From: Maribacter zhoushanensis
GTDB taxonomy: Bacteria > Bacteroidota > Bacteroidia > Flavobacteriales > Flavobacteriaceae
Direction of reading: 5' to 3'
Assembly (NCBI RefSeq): GCF_029350975.1
Contig: NZ_JARKMR010000004.1
Location: forward strand, 206,854-270,853
Length of the DNA stretch: 64,000 nucleotides
Numbering within the stretch: the first letter of the stretch is position 1; each line of letters begins with the position of its first letter. The position numbers were made by a program, and so were the translations under genes. The notes beneath the pieces are model-generated. The model worked only from the letters and a program-made list of their open reading frames with translations. It searched no databases and was not told the DNA's origin. Below are positions 39,017 to 47,529 of the stretch, one piece after another.

Positions 39017-39028
39017 CAACTAAATTTG
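38993..39028 (+). promoter_or_regulatory. Possible promoter of the muropeptide operon, at the 3' end of nagB
   Basis: TTTG (38993-38996) and a perfect -7 box TAAATTTG (39021-39028) are separated by 24 bases, slightly wide. Transcription would begin near 39033-39036, inside the 5' arm of the nagB terminator hairpin. Confidence 0.4.
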
Positions 39029-39032
39029 AATT

Positions 39033-39068
39033 AAAAGGCCTATTTTAGTTTTAAAATGGGTCTTTTTT
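39033..39068 (+). terminator. Terminator between nagB and the DigH-like gene
   Basis: A 15-bp stem with two G-U wobbles (39033-39047 with 39052-39066) and loop GTTT is followed by T residues. It ends only 6 bases before the next ATG. Confidence 0.65.
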
Positions 39069-39074
39069 ATATTT

Positions 39075-40592
39075 ATGACTAAACAACTAACGCTACTCGT
39101 ACTATTATTACTTCTTAATTCTTGCGGAATTTTCAAATCATATGAGAAATATCCAAAGAGAGAATTTAGAGGGGTTTGGATTGCTACCGTGGTCAATATT
39201 GATTGGCCCAAAAATGGCAATGACACTGCAGATAAGCAAAAAGCCGACTACCTTAAAATTTTAGATTTTTACGAAAAGGAGAATTACAATGCTGTAATAG
39301 TTCAGGTAAGAGCTGCAGGTGATGCCTTTTATCAATCTGACTATGCACCATATTCTAGGTTTCTAACAGGCAAAGAAGGTACACCTCCAAAATGGAATAC
39401 AGATGTTCTTGATTGGATGATAAACGAAGCTCATGTAAGAGGTATGGAATTCCATGCATGGTTAAACCCATACAGAGCAACTTTTGATGAGAATTTTGAA
39501 GTTCTATCAGAAACGCATGACTACTGTACTCACCCAGAATGGATAGTTCATTATGGGAAAAAGAACTATTATAACCCAGGATTACCTGAAGTTCGTAATC
39601 ACTTTTCCAAAATCATTGAAGAACTGGTTTCTTCCTATGATGTAGATGCCATTCACTTTGATGATTATTTCTATCCGTACACTATCCAAGATGCTGTTTT
39701 TAATGATTCCCTAGCATTTGAAACCTATGCTGAGCAAGGGCAGACCATTGATGATTGGCGACGTAGCAATATTGATTCACTCGTAAAACAATCTCACGAA
39801 ACTATTAAATCAATTAAACCATGGGTTCAGTTTGGTATTAGTCCGTTTGGAGTTTGGAAAAACAATTCTACAGATCCAAAAGGCTCTGACACCAAAGCAG
39901 GGCAAACCACTTATGAAGATTTATATGCAGACCCATTACTTTGGATGCAAAAAGGATGGATAGATTATCTAGCTCCCCAAGTCTATTGGAGCATGGAATT
40001 ACCGGTAGCCTCGCATAGAAAAATTGTAGACTGGTGGTCAAAAAACAATTACAACACCAACCTTTATGTGGGCAATGGTCCATACAAGATTAGAAACAAC
40101 AGCGACAAAGCATGGGATGATATTGAGGAAATTCCAAATCAGATTGAACTTGCCCGTGAAACTCCTGAAATTCAAGGCAACATAATGTTTAGTGCAAAGT
40201 CGCTAATGAAAGACAATGACGATGTGGTTGAATATATGCACAAAAAGTATTACAAAAAACCGGCATTGAATCCTGTTTCTACATTATCAAAAAATCATAC
40301 TACGAGAACCCCAAAGTTATTAGCCACTTCCAAGACAGATTCTGAGCTTATTCTTGAGTTTAATGATTTAAACGAGATACGGTTTGCATTGTTTTACACT
40401 TCTGGTATTCGAGTAAAAAAAACTTATGACATTAAGAAATTACGTCACAAAATTTATGTGGACAACCACTCAAAAACCGTACGTATTCCTCTAGAGCAAT
40501 TGAGAAAAAAATATAACGCCATTACCTTTTTAGACGTCTATGGTAAAGAAACCACACCTATAATTTTCAATTTAAAACAAGTGAATAAATAA
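39075..40592 (+). CDS. GHL10-type (DigH-like) glycosyl hydrolase lipoprotein
   Basis: A 505-residue lipoprotein (lipobox LLNSC, Cys17). The body is a TIM-barrel of the glycosyl-hydrolase-like 10 (GHL10, former DUF187) family: the strand REFRGVWIATVVNIDWP (about 28-44), AVIVQVRAAGDAFYQS, FHAWLNPYRATFD, the DAIHFDDYFYPY motif with two Asp at a barrel strand end, and LAPQVYWSMEL. E. coli DigH of this family cleaves denuded peptidoglycan glycan strands. Here the neighbours (AmpG-like, NagZ, AnmK) make a peptidoglycan-glycan hydrolase role likely, which is inference. The AmpG-like gene follows after 1 base. Confidence 0.86.
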   Translation: MTKQLTLLVLLLLLNSCGIFKSYEKYPKREFRGVWIATVVNIDWPKNGNDTADKQKADYLKILDFYEKENYNAVIVQVRAAGDAFYQSDYAPYSRFLTGKEGTPPKWNTDVLDWMINEAHVRGMEFHAWLNPYRATFDENFEVLSETHDYCTHPEWIVHYGKKNYYNPGLPEVRNHFSKIIEELVSSYDVDAIHFDDYFYPYTIQDAVFNDSLAFETYAEQGQTIDDWRRSNIDSLVKQSHETIKSIKPWVQFGISPFGVWKNNSTDPKGSDTKAGQTTYEDLYADPLLWMQKGWIDYLAPQVYWSMELPVASHRKIVDWWSKNNYNTNLYVGNGPYKIRNNSDKAWDDIEEIPNQIELARETPEIQGNIMFSAKSLMKDNDDVVEYMHKKYYKKPALNPVSTLSKNHTTRTPKLLATSKTDSELILEFNDLNEIRFALFYTSGIRVKKTYDIKKLRHKIYVDNHSKTVRIPLEQLRKKYNAITFLDVYGKETTPIIFNLKQVNK

Positions 40593-40593
40593 T

Positions 40594-41868
40594 ATGGTAC
40601 AAAAAGACAAAGGAGCTTGGGCATGGGTACCTGTGTTATATTTCACACAAGGTTTACCTTACGTATTGGTGGTTACGGTATCTGTAATCATGTATAAAAA
40701 ACTAGGTGTTAGTAATGAAGATATTGGGCTTTACACCAGTATTTTATATTTGCCATGGGTATTAAAACCCTTATGGAGTCCGTTTGTAGATTTAAAAAGT
40801 ACTAAGCGTAAATGGTTTTTAAGCATGCAGCTTTTAATCGCCATTGCGCTACTAGGCGTTGGGCTCACCCTACCAACCAATATGTTTTTCATTTCATCAT
40901 TAGCCTGTTTTTGGATAGCTGCTTTTGCCTCGGCTACAAATGACATTGCTTCAGATGGGTATTATATGCTAGGGCTGACCGAAAAAAAACAATCTTTTTT
41001 CGTGGGAATGCGAAGTACTTTTTACCGACTTGCCATGGTTACGGGCGAAGGATTAATAGTGGTACTTGCCGGTTTTTTAGAAAATAAATATGGTGACAAT
41101 ACCAAAGCTTGGAGTATAACCATGTCTGCAGCAGCTTTTTTAATGTTGATTATGACCGTTGCCAACTTCTTTGTTACTCCAAAATATGAAATAGAAAACA
41201 CCGAAGAAAAAGAAAAACCTGCAGGTTTCTTAGAGGTATTTGCCTCCTTCTTCCAAAAACCAGGTATCGGTATTGCTCTAGCCTTTATTCTAAGCTACCG
41301 TTTAGGAGAATCACAATTGGTAAAAATGACATCGCCGTTTTTACTGGACTCTCCCGACAAAGGCGGTCTCGGATATTCAACAGAACAATTAGGAACCATT
41401 TTTGGTACTGCGGGAGTTATTTTTCTTTCCATAGGAGGAATATTAGGAGGTATACTTATTTCTCGAGACGGATTAAAAAAATGGATGCTACCAATGGTAC
41501 TTTCTTTGAATCTACCCAACATTTTATATGCTGTATTGGCAATCACAAATACTACTAATATTTACGCAGTAACGGCAACCGTAATTTTTGAAAAATTTGG
41601 CTATGGATTCGGCTTCGCCGCCTTTTTAATGTACCTCATTTATATTGCAGATGGTAAGTCTAAAACATCACATTATGCCATTGCTACAGGCTTTATGGCA
41701 TTGGGCATGATGTTACCCGGTATGGTAAGCGGTTATATTCAACAATGGCTGGGGTATGATGGCTTTTTTGTTTGGGTAGTCATTGCTGCCTTACCAGCGC
41801 TATTCTTATTAAAATTCATTTCTTACCCGGCAGATTTCGGCAAAAAAACAACAGTCCCCAATGAATAA
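40594..41868 (+). CDS. ampG: AmpG-like MFS muropeptide permease
   Basis: A 424-residue major-facilitator protein with about 12 membrane segments. The N-terminal FTQGLPYVLV stretch and the LPWVLKPLWSPFVDLKSTKRKW loop between the second and third helices are characteristic of AmpG-type permeases. AmpG proteins bring GlcNAc-anhydroMurNAc (with or without peptide) into the cytoplasm. It begins 1 base after the DigH-like gene and overlaps the NagZ gene by 8 bases, so its product stands between a surface or periplasmic hydrolase and cytoplasmic enzymes. It lacks the two extra C-terminal helices of enterobacterial AmpG (491 residues). Confidence 0.86.
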   Translation: MVQKDKGAWAWVPVLYFTQGLPYVLVVTVSVIMYKKLGVSNEDIGLYTSILYLPWVLKPLWSPFVDLKSTKRKWFLSMQLLIAIALLGVGLTLPTNMFFISSLACFWIAAFASATNDIASDGYYMLGLTEKKQSFFVGMRSTFYRLAMVTGEGLIVVLAGFLENKYGDNTKAWSITMSAAAFLMLIMTVANFFVTPKYEIENTEEKEKPAGFLEVFASFFQKPGIGIALAFILSYRLGESQLVKMTSPFLLDSPDKGGLGYSTEQLGTIFGTAGVIFLSIGGILGGILISRDGLKKWMLPMVLSLNLPNILYAVLAITNTTNIYAVTATVIFEKFGYGFGFAAFLMYLIYIADGKSKTSHYAIATGFMALGMMLPGMVSGYIQQWLGYDGFFVWVVIAALPALFLLKFISYPADFGKKTTVPNE

Positions 41869-43417
41869 ATTTATACCTACAATTGAAGCAATAGAAAAGC
41901 TTTCCCTAACGGAGAAAGTTGGACAACTATTTATGCCTGCTGCATTTATAAATGATACTGAGGAAGATATTCAGCAATTAGAAAAAGTAATATCTGAGCA
42001 CCACGTTGGCGGACTCTGCTTTTTTCACTCCAGAGCCAGTGCTGCTACCAATTTTGAAGGCAAGAAGAAAATAGTTATCAATGAAAATAGTTTCAACACT
42101 TTAAAAAACCTCATCAAGAGATATCAAAAAGCAGCTACCTATCCCCTATTAATTTCTATTGATGCAGAATGGGGCTTGGCTATGCGAATAGAAAACACTC
42201 CACAATACCCGTACGCTATAACTTTAGGGGCAAATTCAGAAAACAAAGATTTAGTCTTTGAAGTGGGCAAGCAGATAGCTAAAGATTGCAAAGCAGCCGG
42301 TATACACTGGAACCTTTCTCCCGTGGTAGATGTAAACGTGAATCCTAATAACCCTGTTATTGGCTATCGTTCTTTTGGTGATGACAAGGATAATGTTGTT
42401 GCCATGGCAACTGCTTTTGTTAAAGGCACACAGATAGAAAACTTACTTACAAGCATTAAACATTTTCCAGGTCACGGTGATACGGCAACAGATTCTCATT
42501 TAGGTTTACCAGTAATTGATAAGTCTAAAACTGACCTAATGGAAAATGAGCTCTATCCATTTCAAAAATTAATTGACCAAGGTGTAGATTCAGTTATGGT
42601 AGGTCATTTATCCGTTCCTGCTTTAACTACTACTCCTGAACTACCCTCAAGTATCAATAAAGATATTATAACCGGAGTGCTAAGAAATGAAATGGGTTTT
42701 GACGGAGTTGTAATTTCCGACGCTTTAAATATGCATGCCGTTTCTAAAAATTATCCGACTAAAGGCGAACTAGAATGGCTTGCTTTTGATGCCGGTAACG
42801 ACGTATTATGTTTTGCGGAGCATATTGAAGAAGGAATACAATTCATATTAAAAAATGCATCAAAAGAACAAATCAATAAAAGTATAGAGCGTATTTGGCA
42901 ATTAAAGGAAAAAGCAATTACTGAAGAAGGTTTGGAAATAGAATTAACCGCCCCTTCTACTCTAAATAGAAAAATAGCCGAAAAATCAATCACTTTACAT
43001 CACGGTTCTGCCACTGAAATTGCACATTTTAGGGGAACAATTTTCTGCACATTAACTATTAAAAGATTTGGGACAGACCAAACTAAAAAAGACATTTTAG
43101 AAAACATTGTAGCGATGAAAAAGGAAGTTAAAAACGAAACAGAGATTCTTTTGCTTTTAACTCCCCCACAAATAAAACCGACTAACAAATTCGGCTTTTT
43201 TGATGAGGAAATAGATTTCATCAACGAACTAATCGCTACTAAAAATGTTGTAATGTATCACTTTGGAAATCCGTATGCGTTAAAGTTTTTCAATACAGAA
43301 AGAACAACAGCGACAGTAATAGCCTATCAAAATTTCAAAGAGTTTCAAGATGTGGCAACTGAACATTTTTTAGGCAATCTTGAAGCAGTAGGGAAATTGC
43401 CAGTAACATTAAAATAA
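41861..43417 (+). CDS. nagZ: Glycoside hydrolase family 3 beta-N-acetylglucosaminidase (NagZ-type), cytoplasmic
   Basis: NagZ removes GlcNAc from GlcNAc-anhydroMurNAc. The 518-residue protein has no signal peptide, so it is cytoplasmic. The NagZ motif KHFPGHGDTATDSH (200-213) supplies the Asp211-Ser-His213 acid/base dyad, and the nucleophile is Asp287 in VVISDALNMH. A C-terminal alpha/beta domain (about 370-518) makes it longer than one-domain E. coli NagZ (341) and nearer the two-domain Bacillus type. Its ATG overlaps the end of the AmpG-like gene by 8 bases, implying coupled translation. It is followed after 4 bases by the CPBP protease gene. Confidence 0.93.
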   Translation: MNKFIPTIEAIEKLSLTEKVGQLFMPAAFINDTEEDIQQLEKVISEHHVGGLCFFHSRASAATNFEGKKKIVINENSFNTLKNLIKRYQKAATYPLLISIDAEWGLAMRIENTPQYPYAITLGANSENKDLVFEVGKQIAKDCKAAGIHWNLSPVVDVNVNPNNPVIGYRSFGDDKDNVVAMATAFVKGTQIENLLTSIKHFPGHGDTATDSHLGLPVIDKSKTDLMENELYPFQKLIDQGVDSVMVGHLSVPALTTTPELPSSINKDIITGVLRNEMGFDGVVISDALNMHAVSKNYPTKGELEWLAFDAGNDVLCFAEHIEEGIQFILKNASKEQINKSIERIWQLKEKAITEEGLEIELTAPSTLNRKIAEKSITLHHGSATEIAHFRGTIFCTLTIKRFGTDQTKKDILENIVAMKKEVKNETEILLLLTPPQIKPTNKFGFFDEEIDFINELIATKNVVMYHFGNPYALKFFNTERTTATVIAYQNFKEFQDVATEHFLGNLEAVGKLPVTLK

Positions 43418-43421
43418 AAAT

Positions 43422-44276
43422 ATGAATCATAATGGATGGAGTAGAATATTCGCTCTTATAATTCCGTACATTCTAATACTTAGTATATTTCAAGTTGCGG
43501 GTTCCTTAGTTGCCGGTATTCCATTTGGTGATAGAGATTTCCAAGAAACCTCTCTTCAACAATTGATAATGACATTTTTCTCATTTTTAGGCACTCTTTT
43601 TTTAGTTTGGCTTTTCATGAAATATATGGATACGCAGAATTTTATCGAAGTTGGACTTCAAATAAAAGACAGAAAAAAAGATATTATAATAGGAACCCTA
43701 CTTGGAATTGTCATTATGGGCGTAGCCTATTTAGGTTTAATTGTATCTGAAGAAATTATCTTTACTGCAATTAAATTTGATTTTTTAGAACTGGTTTACA
43801 CTATACTATTATTTATATTAGTAGCAATTTTAGAAGAAGTGCTGTTTAGAGGGTATATTCAAAAGAACCTAATGCTCTCATTTAACAAATATGTTGCATT
43901 AATAATTACTTCTGCACTTTTCGCCTTAGTACATGGCGCCAATCCTAATATAAGTTTATTTAGTTTACTTGGGCTTTTCTTAGCCGGTTTAGCGTTGGGT
44001 GCTTCTTATATGTATACAAAAAATTTATGGTACCCAATAGCATTTCATTTTAGTTGGAACTTGTTTCAATCGTTGTTCGGGTTCAATGTTAGTGGGCAAG
44101 ACATTTATAGTATAATTGAATTTACAATTCCAGAAAATAACAAAATCAACGGAGGTCAATTTGGCTTTGAAGGTTCAATTTTTTCTTTGCTCACAGAAGC
44201 AACGTTATTGGCCGTTATCATTTATTATTATCAAGTAAAAAAGAAAACGCAACATCTTACTAATGAAAACATATAA
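43422..44276 (+). CDS. CPBP family intramembrane glutamic protease
   Basis: A 284-residue protein with about eight membrane segments. The CPBP (Abi/Rce1-like) active-site motifs are complete: Glu138-Glu139 with Arg143 (LEEVLFRGY), His171 in FALVHG, and His209 with Asn213 in AFHFSWN. Rce1-type members cleave prenylated proteins; bacterial members have varied or unknown substrates. Its place inside the muropeptide operon, 4 bases after nagZ and overlapping anmK by 14 bases, indicates co-expression with peptidoglycan salvage. Its substrate is unknown. Confidence 0.9.
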   Translation: MNHNGWSRIFALIIPYILILSIFQVAGSLVAGIPFGDRDFQETSLQQLIMTFFSFLGTLFLVWLFMKYMDTQNFIEVGLQIKDRKKDIIIGTLLGIVIMGVAYLGLIVSEEIIFTAIKFDFLELVYTILLFILVAILEEVLFRGYIQKNLMLSFNKYVALIITSALFALVHGANPNISLFSLLGLFLAGLALGASYMYTKNLWYPIAFHFSWNLFQSLFGFNVSGQDIYSIIEFTIPENNKINGGQFGFEGSIFSLLTEATLLAVIIYYYQVKKKTQHLTNENI

Positions 44277-45339
44277 TATTATCGGTCTTATGTCAGGCAC
44301 ATCATTAGATGGTCTAGATTTAGCCTATTGTCACATTTGGGAGAAAGATCACATTTGGCATTTTGATATCAAAGAAACCAAAAGTGTGAACTATTCAACA
44401 GAAATGCTGAATACGCTTAAGAATGCCATTAGTTTATCCGGAGAAAAACTTATTGAATTACATAACACCTACGGCACTTGGCTTGGTGAACAAACCTCTT
44501 TATTTATTAATCAAAATAATTTAGAGGTCGATTATATAGCCAGTCACGGGCATACCACACATCACAGACCAGAAATGGGACTTACTTTTCAAGTAGGTTC
44601 TGGGCAACATATAGCAAACACAACCGGAATTAAAGTCATAGCTGATTTTAGAACAAATGACTTGGCGCTTGGTGGTCAGGGCGCTCCTCTAGTACCTATA
44701 GGTGACCGCATGTTTTTTAATGACTATGAATTCTGTTTGAATTTAGGCGGTATTAGTAACATCTCTTTTGATGTTAAGGATAAAAGAATAGCTTATGATA
44801 TAGGCTTAGCAAATATGATTCTAAATTACATTACCAGAAAGGTAGATTTAGAATATGATGAAGATGGCAATCTCGCCAGAACCGGAAGCATAAACCAAGA
44901 AATGTTAGAGCGATTAAATAGTCTTAAATACTACTTATTGCCACACCCAAAATCTATTGGTTATGAATGGTTTTTAGACGAAGTGGTACCTATTGTGGAA
45001 AATACAGATGATACTATTGAGAATTTATTACACACCAGTATTCACCATATATGCGATAAAGTTGCGCAACAGATTCAATTAAATTTTATAAAAAAAGAAC
45101 AACAAGTATTGGTTACAGGTGGTGGCGCATTGAACTCCTTTTTAATTGAGATGCTACAACAAAAACTAGGTTTTACCACAAAAGTGGTTGTACCAGAAAA
45201 AATAATTATTGAATTTAAAGAAGCTTTGGTATTCGCATTAATGGGTGTATTAAGAGTAGAGCAATTAACAAATGTACTCTCTTCTGTTACCGGGGCAAAA
45301 AAAGACTCTTCAAGTGGAGTATTGTTCATACCCAATTAA
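44263..45339 (+). CDS. anmK: Anhydro-N-acetylmuramic acid kinase
   Basis: AnmK opens the 1,6-anhydro ring of anhydroMurNAc while phosphorylating it, giving MurNAc-6-P for MurQ. The 358-residue protein has the N-terminal phosphate motif GLMSGTSLDGLDLA (8-21), the DFRTNDLALGGQGAPLVPIGD substrate/catalytic block (first Asp as base), NLGGISNISF and the C-terminal adenosine motif TGGGALN. The start overlaps the CPBP gene by 14 bases. It is the last gene of the operon that starts with the DigH-like hydrolase; a weak hairpin follows at 45382-45397. Confidence 0.95.
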   Translation: MKTYNIIGLMSGTSLDGLDLAYCHIWEKDHIWHFDIKETKSVNYSTEMLNTLKNAISLSGEKLIELHNTYGTWLGEQTSLFINQNNLEVDYIASHGHTTHHRPEMGLTFQVGSGQHIANTTGIKVIADFRTNDLALGGQGAPLVPIGDRMFFNDYEFCLNLGGISNISFDVKDKRIAYDIGLANMILNYITRKVDLEYDEDGNLARTGSINQEMLERLNSLKYYLLPHPKSIGYEWFLDEVVPIVENTDDTIENLLHTSIHHICDKVAQQIQLNFIKKEQQVLVTGGGALNSFLIEMLQQKLGFTTKVVVPEKIIIEFKEALVFALMGVLRVEQLTNVLSSVTGAKKDSSSGVLFIPN

Positions 45340-45381
45340 AGTTTTTTACCTAATTTACTCGATAATCGAGATTTAAAATTC

Positions 45382-45410
45382 CAGAGGTACCCCTCTGCTT
45401 TAGTATTTTT
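45382..45410 (+). terminator. Possible terminator after anmK
   Basis: A 6-bp stem (CAGAGG 45382-45387, CCTCTG 45392-45397) with a 4-base loop is followed, after about 7 bases, by six T residues. A separate perfect hairpin CTCGAT-A-ATCGAG sits at 45358-45370. Either or both may act; the call is weak. Confidence 0.35.
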
Positions 45411-45469
45411 TATTTGATTCACTCTTGTTGAAAAACAAGGGTATTCACGCCATTAAAATCGTATCGAAA

Positions 45470-45730
45470 ATGTCAGAAAAACAAAAGAAAGCATCAGCCT
45501 ACTGGAAAGAAAATGTTAGGTACTTATTCATTTTACTAGCAATTTGGTTTCTTGTTTCGTTTGGCGCGGGAATACTCTTCAAAGAATCTTTGGACACTAT
45601 TAAAATTGGAGGTTTTAAACTAGGCTTTTGGTTTGCGCAACAAGGTTCTATTTATGTATTTGTTATTTTGATTTTTGTCTATGTAAGGCTCATGAACAAA
45701 TTAGATAAGAAATACGGATATGACGAATAA
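45470..45730 (+). CDS. DUF4212 protein: small subunit of a sodium/solute symporter
   Basis: An 86-residue membrane protein with two helices (about 16-36 and 55-77) belonging to DUF4212, the family described as the small subunit of VC_2705-type sodium:solute symporters. Translation is placed at ATG 45470 (MSEKQKK) rather than the upstream TTG at 45425, because family members start with this charged segment and WKENVRY. The large subunit begins 33 bases after its stop. By association with acetyl-CoA synthetase, acetate or another monocarboxylate is the likely substrate. Confidence 0.9.
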   Translation: MSEKQKKASAYWKENVRYLFILLAIWFLVSFGAGILFKESLDTIKIGGFKLGFWFAQQGSIYVFVILIFVYVRLMNKLDKKYGYDE

Positions 45731-45763
45731 CACCAAAACCTTCAACCACCAAAAACCAAATTT

Positions 45764-47458
45764 ATGACTGTTCAAACTTGGACGTATATTTTAGTCGGAC
45801 TCACATTTGCACTATACATAGGTATCGCAATCTGGTCTAGAGCCGGATCTACAAAAGACTTTTATGTTGCTGGCGGCGGCGTTTCACCACTTGCAAATGG
45901 TATGGCAACAGCAGCGGATTGGATGTCTGCAGCATCATTTATTTCAATGGCAGGGATTATCTCCTTCGCCGGCTATGATGGCTCTGTATACTTAATGGGT
46001 TGGACAGGCGGCTATGTATTACTGGCTTTATTGTTAGCTCCATATTTGAGAAAATTTGGCAAATTCACGGTACCTGATTTTATAGGCGATAGATACTATT
46101 CAAAAACAGCACGTATTGTTGCGGTAATTTGTGCACTAATTGTTTCTTTCACATATGTAGCAGGTCAAATGCGAGGTGTTGGTGTTGTTTTTTCAAGATT
46201 CCTGCAAGTAGATATTAATACCGGTGTTATTATTGGTATGATAATAGTTTTGTTTTATGCCGTTTTAGGCGGAATGAAAGGCATTACCTATACTCAGGTT
46301 GCTCAGTATTGCGTATTAATTTTTGCCTTTATGGTTCCCGCAATATTCATATCCATCCAAATGACAGGAAACCCTATTCCACAACTAGGTATGGGTGCAA
46401 CTCTTAATGATGGATCCGGTACTTTTTTATTGGATAAATTAGATGGACTATCAACAGAACTAGGTTTCAACGAGTACACCAATGGCTCTAAATCTGTAAC
46501 CGATATTTTTGCCATTACTTTAGCGTTAATGGTAGGTACCGCAGGATTACCACATGTTATTGTTCGTTTCTTTACGGTCAAGAAAGTAAAAGATGCCCGT
46601 AAATCTGCAGGGTTGGCATTGTTGCTAATCGCTATTCTTTATACCACGGCACCAGCGGTATCTGTATTTGCAAAGACAAATCTAATTAACACAGTTAGCA
46701 ACGAAGAATATTCCAATATGCCGGTTTGGTTTAAAAACTGGGAAGAAACCGGATTACTTTCTTTTGAGGATAAGAACGATGATGGTAAAATTCAATATGT
46801 AGCAGATATATCTAAAAATGAATTGACCATAGATAATGATATTATGGTATTGGCAAATCCTGAAATTGCAGATTTACCAGCTTGGGTAATTGCTTTGGTA
46901 GCAGCTGGCGGATTGGCAGCAGCGCTTTCAACGGCAGCGGGGTTGTTGCTAGTAATTTCAGCATCGGTTTCTCATGACCTAGTGAAGAAAGTATTTAAAC
47001 CGAATATTTCTGACAAAGCAGAATTATGGGTCGCCAGAGGTGCAGCAACAGTTGCTGTAGTTATCGCAGGTTATTTTGGTATAAATCCGCCAGGCTTTGT
47101 AGCTGCGGTAGTAGCATTAGCCTTCGGTTTGGCAGCAGCCTCCTTCTTCCCTGCCATTGTGCTAGGTATCTTTTATAAAAAAATGAACAAAGAAGGGGCT
47201 ATTAGCGGCATGGTAGTCGGTATAGTTCTAATGTTATTCTACATGACCAAATTTAAATTTGGCTGGTTCGGTGGCGGAACCCCTGAAGATTGGTGGTTTG
47301 GTATTTCACCTGAAGGCTTTGGTAGTATTGCTATGATTGCTAACTTTATTGTAGCAATCATTGTTCTTCAATTTACACCAGAACCACCTACAGATGTTCA
47401 AGAAATTGTAGAAAACATAAGAATACCCAGTGGTGCAGGTGAAGCTACGGGACATTAA
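45764..47458 (+). CDS. Sodium:solute symporter, VC_2705/ActP-like subfamily
   Basis: A 564-residue transporter with about 13 membrane segments. SSS-family signatures are visible: FYVAGGGVSPLANGMATAAD near the N terminus, AASFISMAG, YVAGQMRG and the LVAAGGLAAALSTAAGLLLV helix. A periplasmic insert around residues 325-365 contains an EF-hand-like DKNDDGKIQ loop, seen in this subfamily. It is related to the acetate permease ActP. With the DUF4212 subunit upstream and acs downstream it probably imports acetate or another short carboxylate with sodium; the substrate is inference. Confidence 0.92.
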   Translation: MTVQTWTYILVGLTFALYIGIAIWSRAGSTKDFYVAGGGVSPLANGMATAADWMSAASFISMAGIISFAGYDGSVYLMGWTGGYVLLALLLAPYLRKFGKFTVPDFIGDRYYSKTARIVAVICALIVSFTYVAGQMRGVGVVFSRFLQVDINTGVIIGMIIVLFYAVLGGMKGITYTQVAQYCVLIFAFMVPAIFISIQMTGNPIPQLGMGATLNDGSGTFLLDKLDGLSTELGFNEYTNGSKSVTDIFAITLALMVGTAGLPHVIVRFFTVKKVKDARKSAGLALLLIAILYTTAPAVSVFAKTNLINTVSNEEYSNMPVWFKNWEETGLLSFEDKNDDGKIQYVADISKNELTIDNDIMVLANPEIADLPAWVIALVAAGGLAAALSTAAGLLLVISASVSHDLVKKVFKPNISDKAELWVARGAATVAVVIAGYFGINPPGFVAAVVALAFGLAAASFFPAIVLGIFYKKMNKEGAISGMVVGIVLMLFYMTKFKFGWFGGGTPEDWWFGISPEGFGSIAMIANFIVAIIVLQFTPEPPTDVQEIVENIRIPSGAGEATGH

Positions 47459-47529
47459 CAGTAACAAATCAATATTCAACAACAACCAAAGGACATCAAC
47501 ACCCTTTGCATATTAAATTAACGCATACC

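Noticed and set aside
45425-45469. TTG start 15 codons upstream of the DUF4212 protein
   Set aside because: A normal ATG at 45470 gives the family-typical N terminus.
47506-47529. TTG start 8 codons upstream of acs
   Set aside because: The ATG at 47530 gives the usual Acs N terminus and the extra residues resemble nothing.
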